A stretch of 64,000 nucleotides of DNA from assembly GCA_031835245.1 (NCBI GenBank), contig JAVKOQ010000141.1, forward strand, positions 5,001 through 69,000, in the 5' to 3' direction. Position 1 is the stretch's first letter. Each line of letters starts with the position of its first letter. The position numbers and the translations under genes are program-made. The DNA comes from Balamuthia mandrillaris. Its lineage: Eukaryota; Discosea; Longamoebia; Balamuthiidae. A model generated the notes under the pieces. It was not told the DNA's origin and made no database searches. It saw nothing but the letters and a program-made list of their open reading frames with translations. Shown here piece by piece: positions 10,959-21,822 of this stretch.

Positions 10959-13900
10959 TTACGAGTGGGATGCTCTGCGTCCGCCACCACCGCGTGCTTT
11001 GTTAAACTTGCCACCTCTACCCCTTCCTCCGCCTCTTCCTCCGCCTCTCTTTCCTCCTCCTCCACGACCCTTGGCTCCTTTGCCGGTCCTCTTACCGGCA
11101 AATTGATGCGGACTCCTCTGACCTTGATTTTGGAATGCTTGAAACACGTTCTCCTTCTTCTCGCCGTCGCCTCCCTCCTCGTCGAAATCTTTCTTTAACC
11201 TCACCTTCTTCACTTTGCCTTTATCGTACTCCACGTCCCATTCGTCTCTGGTGTACTTTCGCTTCTTGGGCATGTCGATGGCTTGCAGCGCTTGCTCCCT
11301 TACAAGCTGTTGAGCCTGCTTGCTTTGAGTTGTTCCGTCTGCTTCAGCATCATCATCCCATCCAGAAACAGGCACACCAAGCGCAGTCTCCGTCGTCGTT
11401 TTCTTATTCAACTGTCTTAGCAGTTTCTTCCATGCTACAGAGCCATTGTTAGTGTGGTGGGGTGATCCTCCATTGGCAGCAGAACCTTTGCTCTTGTTGC
11501 CCCCAGCGACGGCTCCTGCACCACCGTTTGAGGAGAGCCGCTCTCGCACTTTGCCTGTTCTGTAAACGGTATCGTCGAAGGAGATAATTGTGGGTTGTTC
11601 TGCGTCCTCTTCCTTTGACTTCTTGTCAACTGGTTCTGTGATGGCAGTAGTAGGTTTGTGCTCTTCTTTGTTGGCAGTGGTTTCTTTTTGCTTCTTCTTC
11701 CTGTCATCATCTGTTACAGTCCCGTTCGCGTGTCCATTTATGTTCAGTTTGTTATTGACATTCTTCTTCGTTTGCTTCTTTGCGGGCGTTGTATTACGGG
11801 CTGCATGATTACCGTTTTGTGCAGGAGTGTGCTGCTGTCCCTGCTTTGTAGGTTTGATTGGTGTTACTGGAGCTGAGGCAGAAGATGATAACAACGACGA
11901 AGACGAAGAAGATGATGAACTTGAAGAATGGCCGTTGACGGAAGGTGTGATGGTTGTGGAGGTAGTGCCACTAACTTTGGTATTGGAACCAAATAGCAGG
12001 ATTGGTGTGCGAGAAGCAAGAGTGGCCGTGGAACCAAAGATGGATCCAGAGGCCCACTTGGATGCACCAAATAATCCTAAACCTTGTTCTCCCAGTTGGT
12101 CCACTGACTTGGTATCAGATGTTTTGTTCGTAGGGATGGTAACCATAGCAGGGGACTCGCTTCCATTGGTTTGAAGTGTGGCGTTTGTAGAAGTAGAAGG
12201 TGGTTGTGATGTATTGGCTATAGGTATAGATGGAGATGAGGATGCCGTAGAAGGGGAAGAAGTACTTCTAGTTTGTGACGCTGTGATTACCGAGGAGCGA
12301 CTAATCTTCTGTCCAAGATCTTCGTTGGTACTATCAGCTGTTGTTTGACTATCGAGCGATAGCCGTCGTTGCTCCTCATTTTCCTGTCTTCTTTTCTTCC
12401 TTCTTTGTCGTTTAGACATCGCTCCTCCACTTGACTCCACAATACTATTTGATGTTGTGGAAGCTAGGGTAGTAGGAACAGAGTTGGAAGAAGTGGTACC
12501 GCTTTGTGGCGAGGTAGCGATTGAAGGAGGCTTTGGTGAATTGCCGTTAGATGAAAAGAGGAGAATAGGAGAAGGTTTAGTGGGTGTTGCTGGTGCTGCT
12601 CCCCCTGCTGGTTCTTTTTGCGTTTCTTTCTTTTCGTCAGAAAGATCGGTAGGCAGCGAATGATGCTGCTCTCGTTTGCGTTTCTTGGGGTTATGGTTGT
12701 CTGTAGGCTTAGTGTGAGTCATGTGTCTATTTGTGAGGGAAGACATCTTTGTGGATGAAGAAAGAGGAGAAGGAGATACAGGAGAAGAAGACGCAGTGGT
12801 ATTGTTTTTAGATTGAAGCTTTGATGTTTTGGGTGTAGTGTTAGGCGACGTGGTGGTAGAGGAGGGGTGAGATGAAGATTTGTTGCTACGGTTATTGGAA
12901 ACTTCCTTTTCGCTTTCGCTTTCCTCGCTGCCACTGCTGGAGTGGGTTTCAGGTAAAGAAGACGGCTCACGGACATAAAATAGCATGTATGCTTGCTGTT
13001 TGAGAACTGCTTGCTCGCTCACTTGCGAGCACTGTACGTCGCGTCAAGAAAGATTTGTCGGTAAGTTTCAGAGAGGATAAGAAAGGGAAGAACAAGAGGG
13101 AGCACCTACCGAACTATCATTCATTTCATACCAGATTCCATTCGAGTTCTTGATGAAGCAATAGTAGTGCCCTGCACGAGTATCATATCCACTATGCACC
13201 AACACGCCATAAAGAGTGTAGATTGGATTCTTATCACTCTATTACAGATGAGGTAAGTATTAGAATGGAGATGTGTAGGCAAAAAAAAACGAGTGGAGAA
13301 AATGCAGTCTTGCAAAGCAACAACAAACCTGATTAGCACTCATAAATGGTTTTAAGCAAAGCCGACGAGGAAATTGGATGTATTTGTTGATCTTTCCTCC
13401 AAACATACCACTGAAAGCAAAGCGTTTGAGTTGCACGGTTAGAACGCTTGGTGCCTCGAAAATAGTAAATTGCTTTGTGGCTCTACTTCGCTTATTACAA
13501 CTATAAAATGACAGCATGCAATTAGAAATCTAAGTGTTTAAAGGGCCTAAGGAAGAGAGGGAGAACCTTTCACACTTGTATAGGTTAGCGGTGTCTAGAG
13601 TTTCTCGTTTGGTGAAATGTGCAAAAGCATCCGCTAATGAGTTGCACTTGTTTTGACGTATCTCCAAAGACAAGTCCAGGAATGGATCGAATGTGTTTGA
13701 GTTGAAAGAGCATGCAGCGCAAGTTACCTGGCTCTGCAGGTAACCTCCAAAAATGCGATGTACCAATGATGTTTGTTGTATTAGCATCATCTTTGCTTTG
13801 TCTTGCTGCTCACTACTTTAAAAGGAAAAGTAAGTATGTCCATGAAGAGAAGCAAATGAAAGAAGCGAGCAGAAAGAAGAACGAACGGGAGTTTAGGTAA

Positions 13901-14123
13901 AGAGGCTTTGTGAAGTGATTCCACGAGGTAACGCAGAAACTCATGAGCATCTTCCTGCCTGCCTAGCCGAAAGTGGCGAACGATAGCTGTAATACCAACC
14001 AGTTAAAAATAATAAATCTTTCTTTCCGTTTAAGTTTTTTTGTTTTAATCTCGCTTTTTTGGTGTTCGTTTTGCTTTCTGCTTTCTTCTTTCTTCTTTCT
14101 TCTTTCTTCTTCAAATGTGAGTT

Positions 14124-14172
<49 letters not shown>

Positions 14173-15064
14173 AGAAGAAAAGTAACCTCGTAAGTTGGCA
14201 ACGATGGGTTTGGGAGCAAAGGCGCCACCAGGTGTCTTTAGAGCTTTGGCAATGTGACCCTCCATCGTACAAAACGCGCAGAAGCCTACCCGTCTGCCTA
14301 TTATCATCACCGCAACAATATATTAGCGACCGCATCAATAAGATCTACTTGATAGAACAAAGAACAAAAGGGCGAGGAGACGGTATCCTTAAAGAACGAA
14401 AACAAGAAAGAACGAAAGAAGGAAAGAAGGCAGAAAGAAAAATGAAGAAGGAAGATGAAAAACATCAAACAAGAAAGAAAGGAGGGTGAAAAAAGAAGGA
14501 GGAGGAGGTACAAGTTTTAGAATGAGAGCGTTGAAGGCAGTAGTTGGCTAGAGGCGGGGTGTACGTCAGGCACTGCAGGACGGAGTTGAGAAAGCAGGTG
14601 TTGCCGAGGTTGTGCAGGCCAGGCCCCAGCTTTCTGACCTGCTTCCACTCCAGCAGCTCCCACACCTTGGCCTTGGGGCACAGGGAGTACTCCGGGTTGG
14701 GCCCTTCCGCCTCTTCCAACCTTTGTGAGGACTTGGTTTTCGATTTCTTCCCCAAGGTCTTACTGCTGTTGTTTGCTCCGGAGCTTTGCTTGTGGCGTTC
14801 CAAGAAGGTAGCCAAGTCCTCGCCCTCGGCATCATCGTGGCCGCCGCCCCTGCTGCGGTGTTGCTGCCGGGCGCCTTGCCCGTAGGAGGGGTTGAGCGGG
14901 GCGTAGGTGGAGCGAAGCGTTTGCAGGGAGTCCACCCGTTTGGCTTTGTGGAAGGCGAGGCGGCGGGGCAAGAGGCTGGCGGAGGAGGCCAGCAGCTCGT
15001 CCACGTCCACCTTGCCGCCCTCCCCCATCGTCACGTTGCTCTTCTGCCTGTGCTTTTGCTCCAT
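10959..15064 (-). CDS. USP36: USP36-like ubiquitin-specific protease (nucleolar deubiquitinase)
   Basis: Peptidase C19 deubiquitinase that removes ubiquitin from substrates. The ATG is at 15064 and the stop at 10959. Exons are about 15064-14512, 14299-14188, 13980-13900, 13800-13567, 13501-13330, 13242-13111 and 13024-10959. The Cys box [18 protein letters not shown] is in exon 1 and the His box [20 protein letters not shown] is in exon 6. Between them lie [11 protein letters not shown] and [16 protein letters not shown], closely matching animal USP36/USP42. The 687-residue last exon is mostly Ser/Thr/Asn-rich. It ends with a motif [17 protein letters not shown]...NVFQAFQNQ, like the USP36 C-terminus, and an RGG-rich tail consistent with nucleolar targeting. 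Known USP36 acts on nucleolar ribosome-biogenesis proteins; the same role is inferred here. The splice donor after exon 3 is not canonical. Confidence 0.92.
14127..14168. repeat. (GA)n microsatellite in USP36-like intron
   Basis: About 21 GA dinucleotides on the plus strand, read as a CT polypyrimidine tract in the minus-strand transcript. It lies in the intron between exons 2 and 3 of the USP36-like gene. Confidence 0.9.
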
Positions 15065-15439
15065 GAGGGCGCCCAGTAGTGCTAAGCCTCTCTCTCCTCT
15101 CCTCTTTCTCTCTCTCTCTATCTCTCTCTAAATTATTTATTTGGCTTGCTGGACAAACTGCGTGGGCATACCCCTTCGACAAACAGAAATGTCAGACACT
15201 TTTTGTTTCCTTCTCGATTTCTTCTTCTCTTTTTCTTTTTGCCGATAGATGCTCCATAATTGGAAATTTCTGACAAATTTTTTCATCAAATTATTCATTT
15301 TTCATCCATATCGATTATTCAAAATGGGCATCGCATATAAAAAAAATTATCTCACAATAAAAAAACAGGAATATTTCTTGAGAAATATCGGCAGCCCGGT
15401 GTGAGAAGCCACAGCCACACATACAGACTCACACCAACA
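15065..15439. promoter_or_regulatory. Divergent promoter region, USP36-like / alpha-beta hydrolase
   Basis: These 375 bp lie between two head-to-head start codons (15064 minus, 15440 plus). The left part carries a CT-rich tract (15090-15131). The right part (15240-15400) is very AT-rich with several A and T tracts. Both promoters must lie here. No individual element can be assigned. Confidence 0.5.
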
Positions 15440-16781
15440 ATGTTTGGGAGCACGGCGGAGGCCAGCCTGGTGGTAGGGAGGGGGTGGTGGCTACGCCGAT
15501 GGTGGATGCAACACAACAAAGCGGTGCTGGTGGTCTTGGCGGTGGTTTGCGTTGCGCTCTTCTACGTCGTCAGCACCGGGCAACAAGCGCAAAAGCAAGG
15601 TGCCGTGTGGCCCTCCGCCGGGCAACAGGAAGGGAAAGGAGGAGGAGAGACGCTCGCCGCAGGAGGCTCACAGCAGCGGCATGGGAGGGATGAGTACTTT
15701 GCTGTCCCTGGCACCGACTCCATCATGCACGTGTTGTATGGCGGCGAGGAAGGAGAGGAAGCGTACGTGCTAATCTATTATTCTGTCTCAGAAGTTATTG
15801 TATATTTGTTTGCTTTCCTTCTTGTCCTTTCTTACTTTCCTTCCTTGCTTCCTTCATTCTTTCTTTCTTGCTTGTCGTTTCGTTTCTTTTCTTGTCCTTT
15901 CTTTCTTTCTTTCTTTGCCCGCTCAAGGTGGTTGTTGATTCATGGAGCAGACAAGAACCACCAGAACGCTCTTCACTGGAAGCCTCACCTCCCCTTCTTC
16001 GAGGGGCTAGGACGCTACTACGCCTTTGACCTGTTGGGCCACGGCCAGTCCCAACCGGGTCCCACCGCAAACCCCAGGCCCACTCTGAAGGAGAGGTTGG
16101 AGGCCCTTCGTCAGTTCATCACCCAGAAGAGACTCGCCCCTACAGAGGAGGAGGAGGCCGCGGCAGCCATCAAATTCAACATCGTGGCGAGGAGCTACGG
16201 CGGCAGACTTGCCATCGAGCTACTGCGAGAGTTCTCTGCCAACATCAAGCGACTCATCTTGATAGCACCAGGTATGCATGGCACCCTTCGCTAGCTTTAA
16301 CTTTTACTTTGGTTCTGAACAACGAAAAAAAAGCTATCAAACCATCTGATGTAGCAGAGCTCGAGAAGGAGCTGACTGACGTGCCTGTCCTTCTTCTTTG
16401 GGCTACTGAGGATACGGTACATTTTACACTGCCTCTTCTCCATTGCTATCATGTTTTAAAAGACCAACTTGTTCTCTCTCTCTCTCTCTCTGCTCTTCGC
16501 AACAATCAATAAGGTGGCGCCCTATCGCTATGCGGAGTTACTGATGGACAGTTTCAACGCAAACATGGCCAGCCAGCTGGTTACCTTTGAGCACGTTGTA
16601 ACCGATGTGGACGCGCTTCCTTTGGTGCCTTCCATCCTCTCCTTTTCATCTCTCACTCTTTACTTACCTCTCTCTTCTCTCTTCTCTGCTGCCAACAACA
16701 AAGGCGCATGTGCCAGAGCTGCAACGGGTGCAGCAATTCCAAGATGCGGTTACCGAGTTTGTGCACTCTACCAAGGAATAA
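15440..16781 (+). CDS. Alpha/beta hydrolase with N-terminal membrane anchor
   Basis: Five exons: 15440-15762, 15928-16271, 16334-16416, 16514-16624 and 16704-16781. A basic/Trp-rich start is followed by a hydrophobic stretch (VLVVLAVVCVALFYVV, about residues 31-46), predicting a single-pass membrane anchor. The hydrolase fold shows the oxyanion-hole HGA motif, DLLGHGQS, nucleophile elbow ARSYGGR (Ser nucleophile), an acidic residue in LLLWATEDT and a histidine in AHVPELQRVQQF near the C-terminus. The catalytic triad therefore looks complete. Substrate is unknown; ABHD-type lipases and esterases are the nearest idea. The gene converges with the CBS gene, whose stop is only 80 bp away. Confidence 0.85.
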
Positions 16782-16860
16782 CACGCCTCACTTTGTAAAT
16801 GTTTTTTTTTTGTTTAAAAGCAGGTTTTATAACACGACTCATTTCTCAATCGGTTGGCTT

Positions 16861-17752
16861 TTAGTTGGAGGAAGGAGCCAAAACATGAAGAAGGTCACGT
16901 CGGGTAAGCACAGCCTTGAGGATCTTCTTAGACTCCTTCTTCTCCACAACAAAGCAAGGCGACTGCCGAGCCAGGGAGAAGCGCGCACGAGTGAGGGGTA
17001 CAGATGGGTCCAATTCCCTAAACTCAGCAACACGAGCACTAAAGGCGGCGTCCTCGATGCCGCTGCCCTCTGCCTGAAGGTAAGCAGGAGGCTGGCCTCA
17101 TCCACAACGCCTCCAATCCTTTCTCCTCCGACACAAGAGGAGCAAAGGACTGACCCTGTTGGTCCATGAAGCTCAGCACTTCCTTGCAGGTGGCGGTAGA
17201 GGGAAGCACGGCAGGAGTGGGCAGGTCCAACTGGCCAATGGTCTTCTCACCGAGGAGAGGATGAGCGGGGGCATCGTAGAAGCCAAAGTCGATCATCCAG
17301 CGGTCGTCCAGGAACTTGGTGAGGTAGTTGCGCACAGAGTCGCAGACGATGACCACACAGCGCTGTCCTTTCTTCAGCTCCTTGGCCTCCTGCAGGGCGG
17401 TATACATGATGGAACCGGAGGAGCCACCGCAGAGAATGCCCTCCTCTCGGATCATCCTACGGGCCATCACGAAGGATTCCTTGTCCTCAGTCTTGACCCA
17501 CTTGTCCACCAAGGAGGTATCCAATACATCTGGAATAAAGTCGTATCCAATTCCTTCCACCTTTGTGTGAAGAGAGAGATCAGAAGAAGGAACAATGAAG
17601 AAAGCAAAGAATAAGCGCAGCGAGCACTTACGTGATAGGGGGTAATGGGACCTGGGCCTGCAAGGATTGAACCCACTGGATCAACACCGACAATCTATCA
17701 AACAAAGGTAAGTGATTTTAAGCCAAAAAAAACTAAGGCAGACGACACAGAG

Positions 17753-17794
<42 letters not shown>

Positions 17795-18712
17795 ACCTTG
17801 CAGTGAGGAAGCCTCTCCTTGAACTTTTTGGCGATACCGGTGATGGTGCCACCAGTGCCTGCCGAAATAACGACCATATCTATCTTTCCGTCGCACTGTT
17901 GAATGAGTTCCTCCGCCGTGTTCTCATAATGAGCGTTGGGGTTGGATGGGTTGCCATACTAAAAAATCCGAAACAAGTAAGACATTTTCCCTCCGTCGGG
18001 ATTGAGAGAGAGAGAACGCACTTGATCCAAAATGTGGGAGTTGGGGATTTCATTCAGAAGCTTCTTGGCTACGCCAATGTGAGACTCAGGAGCGTCCCAA
18101 GCAGCCTCCGTAGGTGTTCGAATAACCTTAGCGCCCAAACCTTGCAATGTGGCAACCTATAAGTAAAGTAAGAGCGTTGCATTTGGTTTTTGTTTTTTGT
18201 TGTGGCAGCTTTGAGAAGGGCAAAGAGACCTTTTCTTGGCTCATCTTTTGCGGGAGGGTGATGATCATGTTGTAGCCTTTGATGGCAGCGGCCAAAGAGA
18301 GACCAATGCCAGTGTTGCCGGAGGTGGGCTCGATGAGAGTGTCCCCAGGCTTTATGCGGCCGCTGGCCTCTGCGTCCAACAGCATTTGTTTGCCGATCCT
18401 GTCCTTCACAGAGCCACCCGGAAGCATGTACTCACATTTGGCCCCTATCATGTGAAGTCGCTGTTCAGATGGAGAAGTGGGAGAAGAGGGACAGCGAGGA
18501 AGGAGGAGAGAAGAGAGAAGAGAGGGAAAGGTGGAGAGAAAATAGAACGTACACAGCTCACACTCCAAGTCTTTGCCGAGCTTGTTGATGCGAACCAAAG
18601 GAGACCAACGGATCATGGAGAGACAGTCATGGAAAACTTGCTTCTCGATCGACTCCCTACCGTGAGACAAAAAATGGTTTTAAGCGTTTGCTTGCGAAAC
18701 CAAAAAAAAAAA

Positions 18713-18773
<61 letters not shown>

Positions 18774-18848
18774 CAAAACAAAACAAAACAAAACAAAACA
18801 AAACAAAACAAAACAAAACAAAACAAAACAAAACAAAAGACACGATTG

Positions 18849-18892
<44 letters not shown>

Positions 18893-18940
18893 ACAAACGT
18901 ACTGGAGGGTGTTGTTCTCAGTTTGTTCGGATTGTTGCAT
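16861..18940 (-). CDS. CBS: Cystathionine beta-synthase (PLP enzyme with C-terminal CBS region)
   Basis: Condenses serine and homocysteine to cystathionine in transsulfuration. The ATG is at 18940 and the stop at 16861. Exon 1 (18940-18903) is only 38 nt, and seven or more exons follow. The PLP lysine lies in GGSVKDRIG; other fold-II motifs are [35 protein letters not shown] and the [10 protein letters not shown] loop. There is no N-terminal heme-binding extension like that of vertebrate CBS, so heme regulation is unlikely. The C-terminal CBS (Bateman) region is recognisable but needs two single-base corrections near 17075-17108 to read through, or a 61-nt intron at 17074-17134. Intron 1 contains an (AAAAC)n array. 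Plant-like cysteine synthases are excluded by the CBS region and length. Confidence 0.93.
18717..18889. repeat. (AAAAC)n and (GA)n microsatellites in CBS intron 1
   Basis: Positions 18717-18838 hold more than twenty AAAAC units with one interruption. They are followed by an uninterrupted (GA)n run at about 18854-18888. Both are in the first intron of the minus-strand CBS gene. In the transcript they read as GTTTT and CT repeats. Confidence 0.95.
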
Positions 18941-19205
18941 TGTGGACCGGTCGCGTTTTGTGAGGGAGCAAAAGGGGAGGGGTTGAAGGGAGGCAGGCAG
19001 CAAAGCACAAAGCAAAAAAGACTATTATTTTTTGTGTTTCCTTTTTTTTTTCTTTTTCGGTTTCTTTTTCCTTTTCAGTTTGAGGGTTCGTTTCGCCCCA
19101 CTCCATCAAAAAAAAACCTGGTCATTTATGCGGTAGGAACATCCTGGTGCGTTCGTTTCTGCTTCGTGGCGGCGGCGGTGGTGGTGGTGGTGGTGGAAGC
19201 GGTTA

Positions 19206-19533
19206 TTACTTGGTTTTAAGTTGGCTGAATATCCAGCCGTTGCGAAGGAAGTAAGCGATGTTGTTGAGGGAGGTCCGAATGTTGGGGTCGTTGCTGCGCT
19301 GCTTCTTGGTGAAAATGGCGACGAGGGTGATGGCGGTGTCCACCCTTGAGATGAAGTAGGTGCAGTCCACCGTCTTGTCATAGTAGTAGAGCGGGGGTTT
19401 GTATTGTTCCAACTGGGATTTGTTGTCCAATGTAATGGCGATGAGATTGGGCCAATGCTCCAACCTCGGTTCCTTTGATTGTTGCATTTGTTAAGTCAAG
19501 AATATCTCACAGAAAAGAAAGAAAAGAAGAAAG

Positions 19534-19586
<53 letters not shown>

Positions 19587-20281
19587 CTGCAGGATAGCTG
19601 AATATTGCAGGCCATGAGCTAAGGCCAGTGGGTGCTTGATGGGCAGCCTCGGCTCCCTGTGGAAGGACGTATCCACTTAAACTGAACTCCGCCCCTTTTT
19701 CTTGCACACGAGGTACCTCGTACATCAGGCAAACGCTCGTAGCTTCCGTCTTTTGAGCAAAGCCTTCGATCCTGGGAATAAGTACGTGAGCTTTTTTCAA
19801 TAACAACAAAAGAACATTACAGATAGAAAGAAAGTACATGGAATAAAAGTCAGGACGACAGTTGGAGGTAAAGCTGCGCATGTCTACAGGTTTACCGTTG
19901 CCTAGTTTTTGTTTTTTGTAGATGTTGAAGAAGTAAAGCACCATCTTAGCGGTGGTGTAAAGGTTGAACTCCCGCAGCCACACGTAGATATCGCAGGACG
20001 TTTTTTGCTTAGAGGGAGATGCCAGCTCCACGATAGCCTGCCCTTTGTCCAATGAGAGAGCGCGCATCCATGTGTCCAACAGTGTCTTCGTGTGAAACGT
20101 CAAAAACACACAATCTTTGAATTGATATTTGGATAATGCTATCTGCGCTTGTAACAGCTTTTCTAACACTGTGGTTTCCAAACTGTGACCAAAGAAATAA
20201 GGTACATTTAACCAACAAGTGAGATAGAGAGAAGAGAGAAGGGAGAAGAGAGAAGGGAGAAGAGAGAAGAGAGAAGAGAGA

Positions 20282-20323
<42 letters not shown>

Positions 20324-21603
20324 CATTGTGTTTTCACGAATCAAGGAGAGCCATGGATGCAGCAAGACTTGAGTAGTGCCAGAAAAACGTTCAACCACCG
20401 CACTAACAGTACTCACCAAGACATCGTATGGCGGTGGCGTTGATGTTGCACTTGCCAGAGCAACGTAACTGCGTTTCATGATAGTTTTATCATTCAAAGA
20501 ATGTAAGCAATACAACATGGCTCTCTCTCCTCTTTGGAGAAGAATAAAAAGAAAAGGAACGAACAATGAGGCTGCTTACACGTTAATCATTTTCAAGCGG
20601 CATTGAATTAGGTCACAACAATCGCGAAGAATGACGGAAAGAAACGTAGAAGAAGCTTCCGGAGAAGAGGATGACAAAAGTGATTCAACAGAAGCATTAT
20701 GTGTTGCATCCGATGAAGCAGAAGAAGAGGTTGCTCCCGATGATAAAGCATCTTGATTGGATGTCAGAGCATCAGAAGCTTGCGTTGAGAGTTGTGAATT
20801 TACAAAGACGGAAGCAATTGAGGAAGAAGAATAAGGAGAGGATGATGAAGTGGAAGAGCCAGAGTGATGTAAAGACGTGTGGGAAAGAAGCTGTTGAAGG
20901 GTATTGAAGACTTGTACATACAGCGTTCCGAGGCTCTTTGCGAGGAAACAACAAACGAACATATATAAAGAAACAGCGGTAAATATGGAAAGAAGATACA
21001 CCAGCAAAAGAAGAAGAAGAAGAAGAAGAAGAAGAAGAAGAAGAAGAAGAAGAAGAACAAGAACAAGAACAAGAACAAGAACAAGAAGAAGAAGAAGGAA
21101 GAAGGAGAAGAAGAAGAAAGAACAAGAACAAGAAGAAGAACAAGAACAAGAACAAGAACAAGAAGGAGAAGCAGCATTACCTCCTTTTTCAACCATTTAG
21201 CTTCTGAAAACGAAAGAAAGGAAAGTGAGTAATAGTGACTCTCGCAAGAAGCAAGGGCGTTGAGAGCTGCTATCAATGAGGGCCACGGTGCCTCCAGTGA
21301 CTGGTTCTGCGCTCCAAACAAACAAGTGAGAAAAGAAGAAAAAACATCTCGTCTTAAGTGAGGCGGAAGGCTATGATGGTATACCCTTTTGTCCTTGAGT
21401 AAAGCGGAGACGCCGCCAAAGTGAAGGCGAGCAAGCGAATGGAAGTACTGTTGAAGCAGCTTCCTTGCGTGAAGGTCGTTGGACTGCGCGGAGGCCGAAC
21501 CTGCATGACTCGAATGACCTGTCTGTGCAGAGGCACCACCACCTCCAGGAGCCGCAACGTGTGGTGATTCTCCGTCCGCCTTCTTTCGCGAGAACAAGCG
21601 CAT
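19206..21603 (-). CDS. KICS2: KICSTOR subunit 2-like protein (C12orf66/KICS2 family)
   Basis: In animals KICS2 is part of KICSTOR, which tethers GATOR1 to the lysosome so that TORC1 responds to amino acids. The ATG is at 21603 (MRLFSRKK) and the stop at 19206. Exon 1 is 21603-21181 and at least five exons follow. The family C-terminus is clear: EPRLEHWPNLIAITL, then YYYDKTVDCTYFISRVD, TLVAIFTKKQRSND and a final SQLKTK. This aligns in order with the animal HWPNVIMIMTD / FYDDKVQSTYFLTR / IVIIFESKKSERD block. Upstream segments FNLYTTAKMVLYFF and SNCRPDFYSM match the LMKLKNMLLAKFSFYF and KANPDFFGKISSF stretches. A serine-rich insert in exon 2 is lineage-specific. Assignment rests on remembered family sequence; a profile search would settle it. 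Confidence 0.82.
20221..20319. repeat. GA-rich microsatellite in KICS2-like intron
   Basis: Plus-strand purine repeat (gagaagag units then a pure GA run). In the minus-strand transcript it is a polypyrimidine tract near the 5' part of an intron. A similar tract lies at 19529-19581 in the next intron. Confidence 0.85.
21007..21165. repeat. (GAA)n/(GAACAA)n microsatellite in KICS2-like intron 1
   Basis: About fourteen perfect GAA/AAG units are followed by ACAAGA and AAGAAG mixtures. The whole tract is purine on the plus strand and pyrimidine in the gene's sense. It lies between exon 1 (ending 21181) and exon 2 (starting about 20936). Confidence 0.9.
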
Positions 21604-21822
21604 GGCCAGCGGGAAGGGCGCCGCGGTGAGCTTAACTTTCTTCTCTGTGGTCTTTTGTATACAGGGGATGTTCGGGACGACATGAATTATGTCCGTGTCG
21701 ACGCGATTAAATATTATTTTGACGACATGAAAAATACGGAACCGCTCCTCAAGCATAGCAAAACAAAGAAAGCAAAGCCAAGCGAGAGAGAAGAAAGAAG
21801 CCCGTGTGGTTGTGCGGCCATC
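21604..21822. promoter_or_regulatory. Divergent promoter region, KICS2-like / TAF5
   Basis: Only 219 bp separate the two head-to-head start codons, so the promoters must overlap or be shared. No TATA-like box stands out. Confidence 0.45.

Noticed and set aside
18680-19015. Long minus-strand open frames of repeated FVLFC residues
   Set aside because: These are translations of the (AAAAC)n and (GA)n arrays inside a CBS intron.
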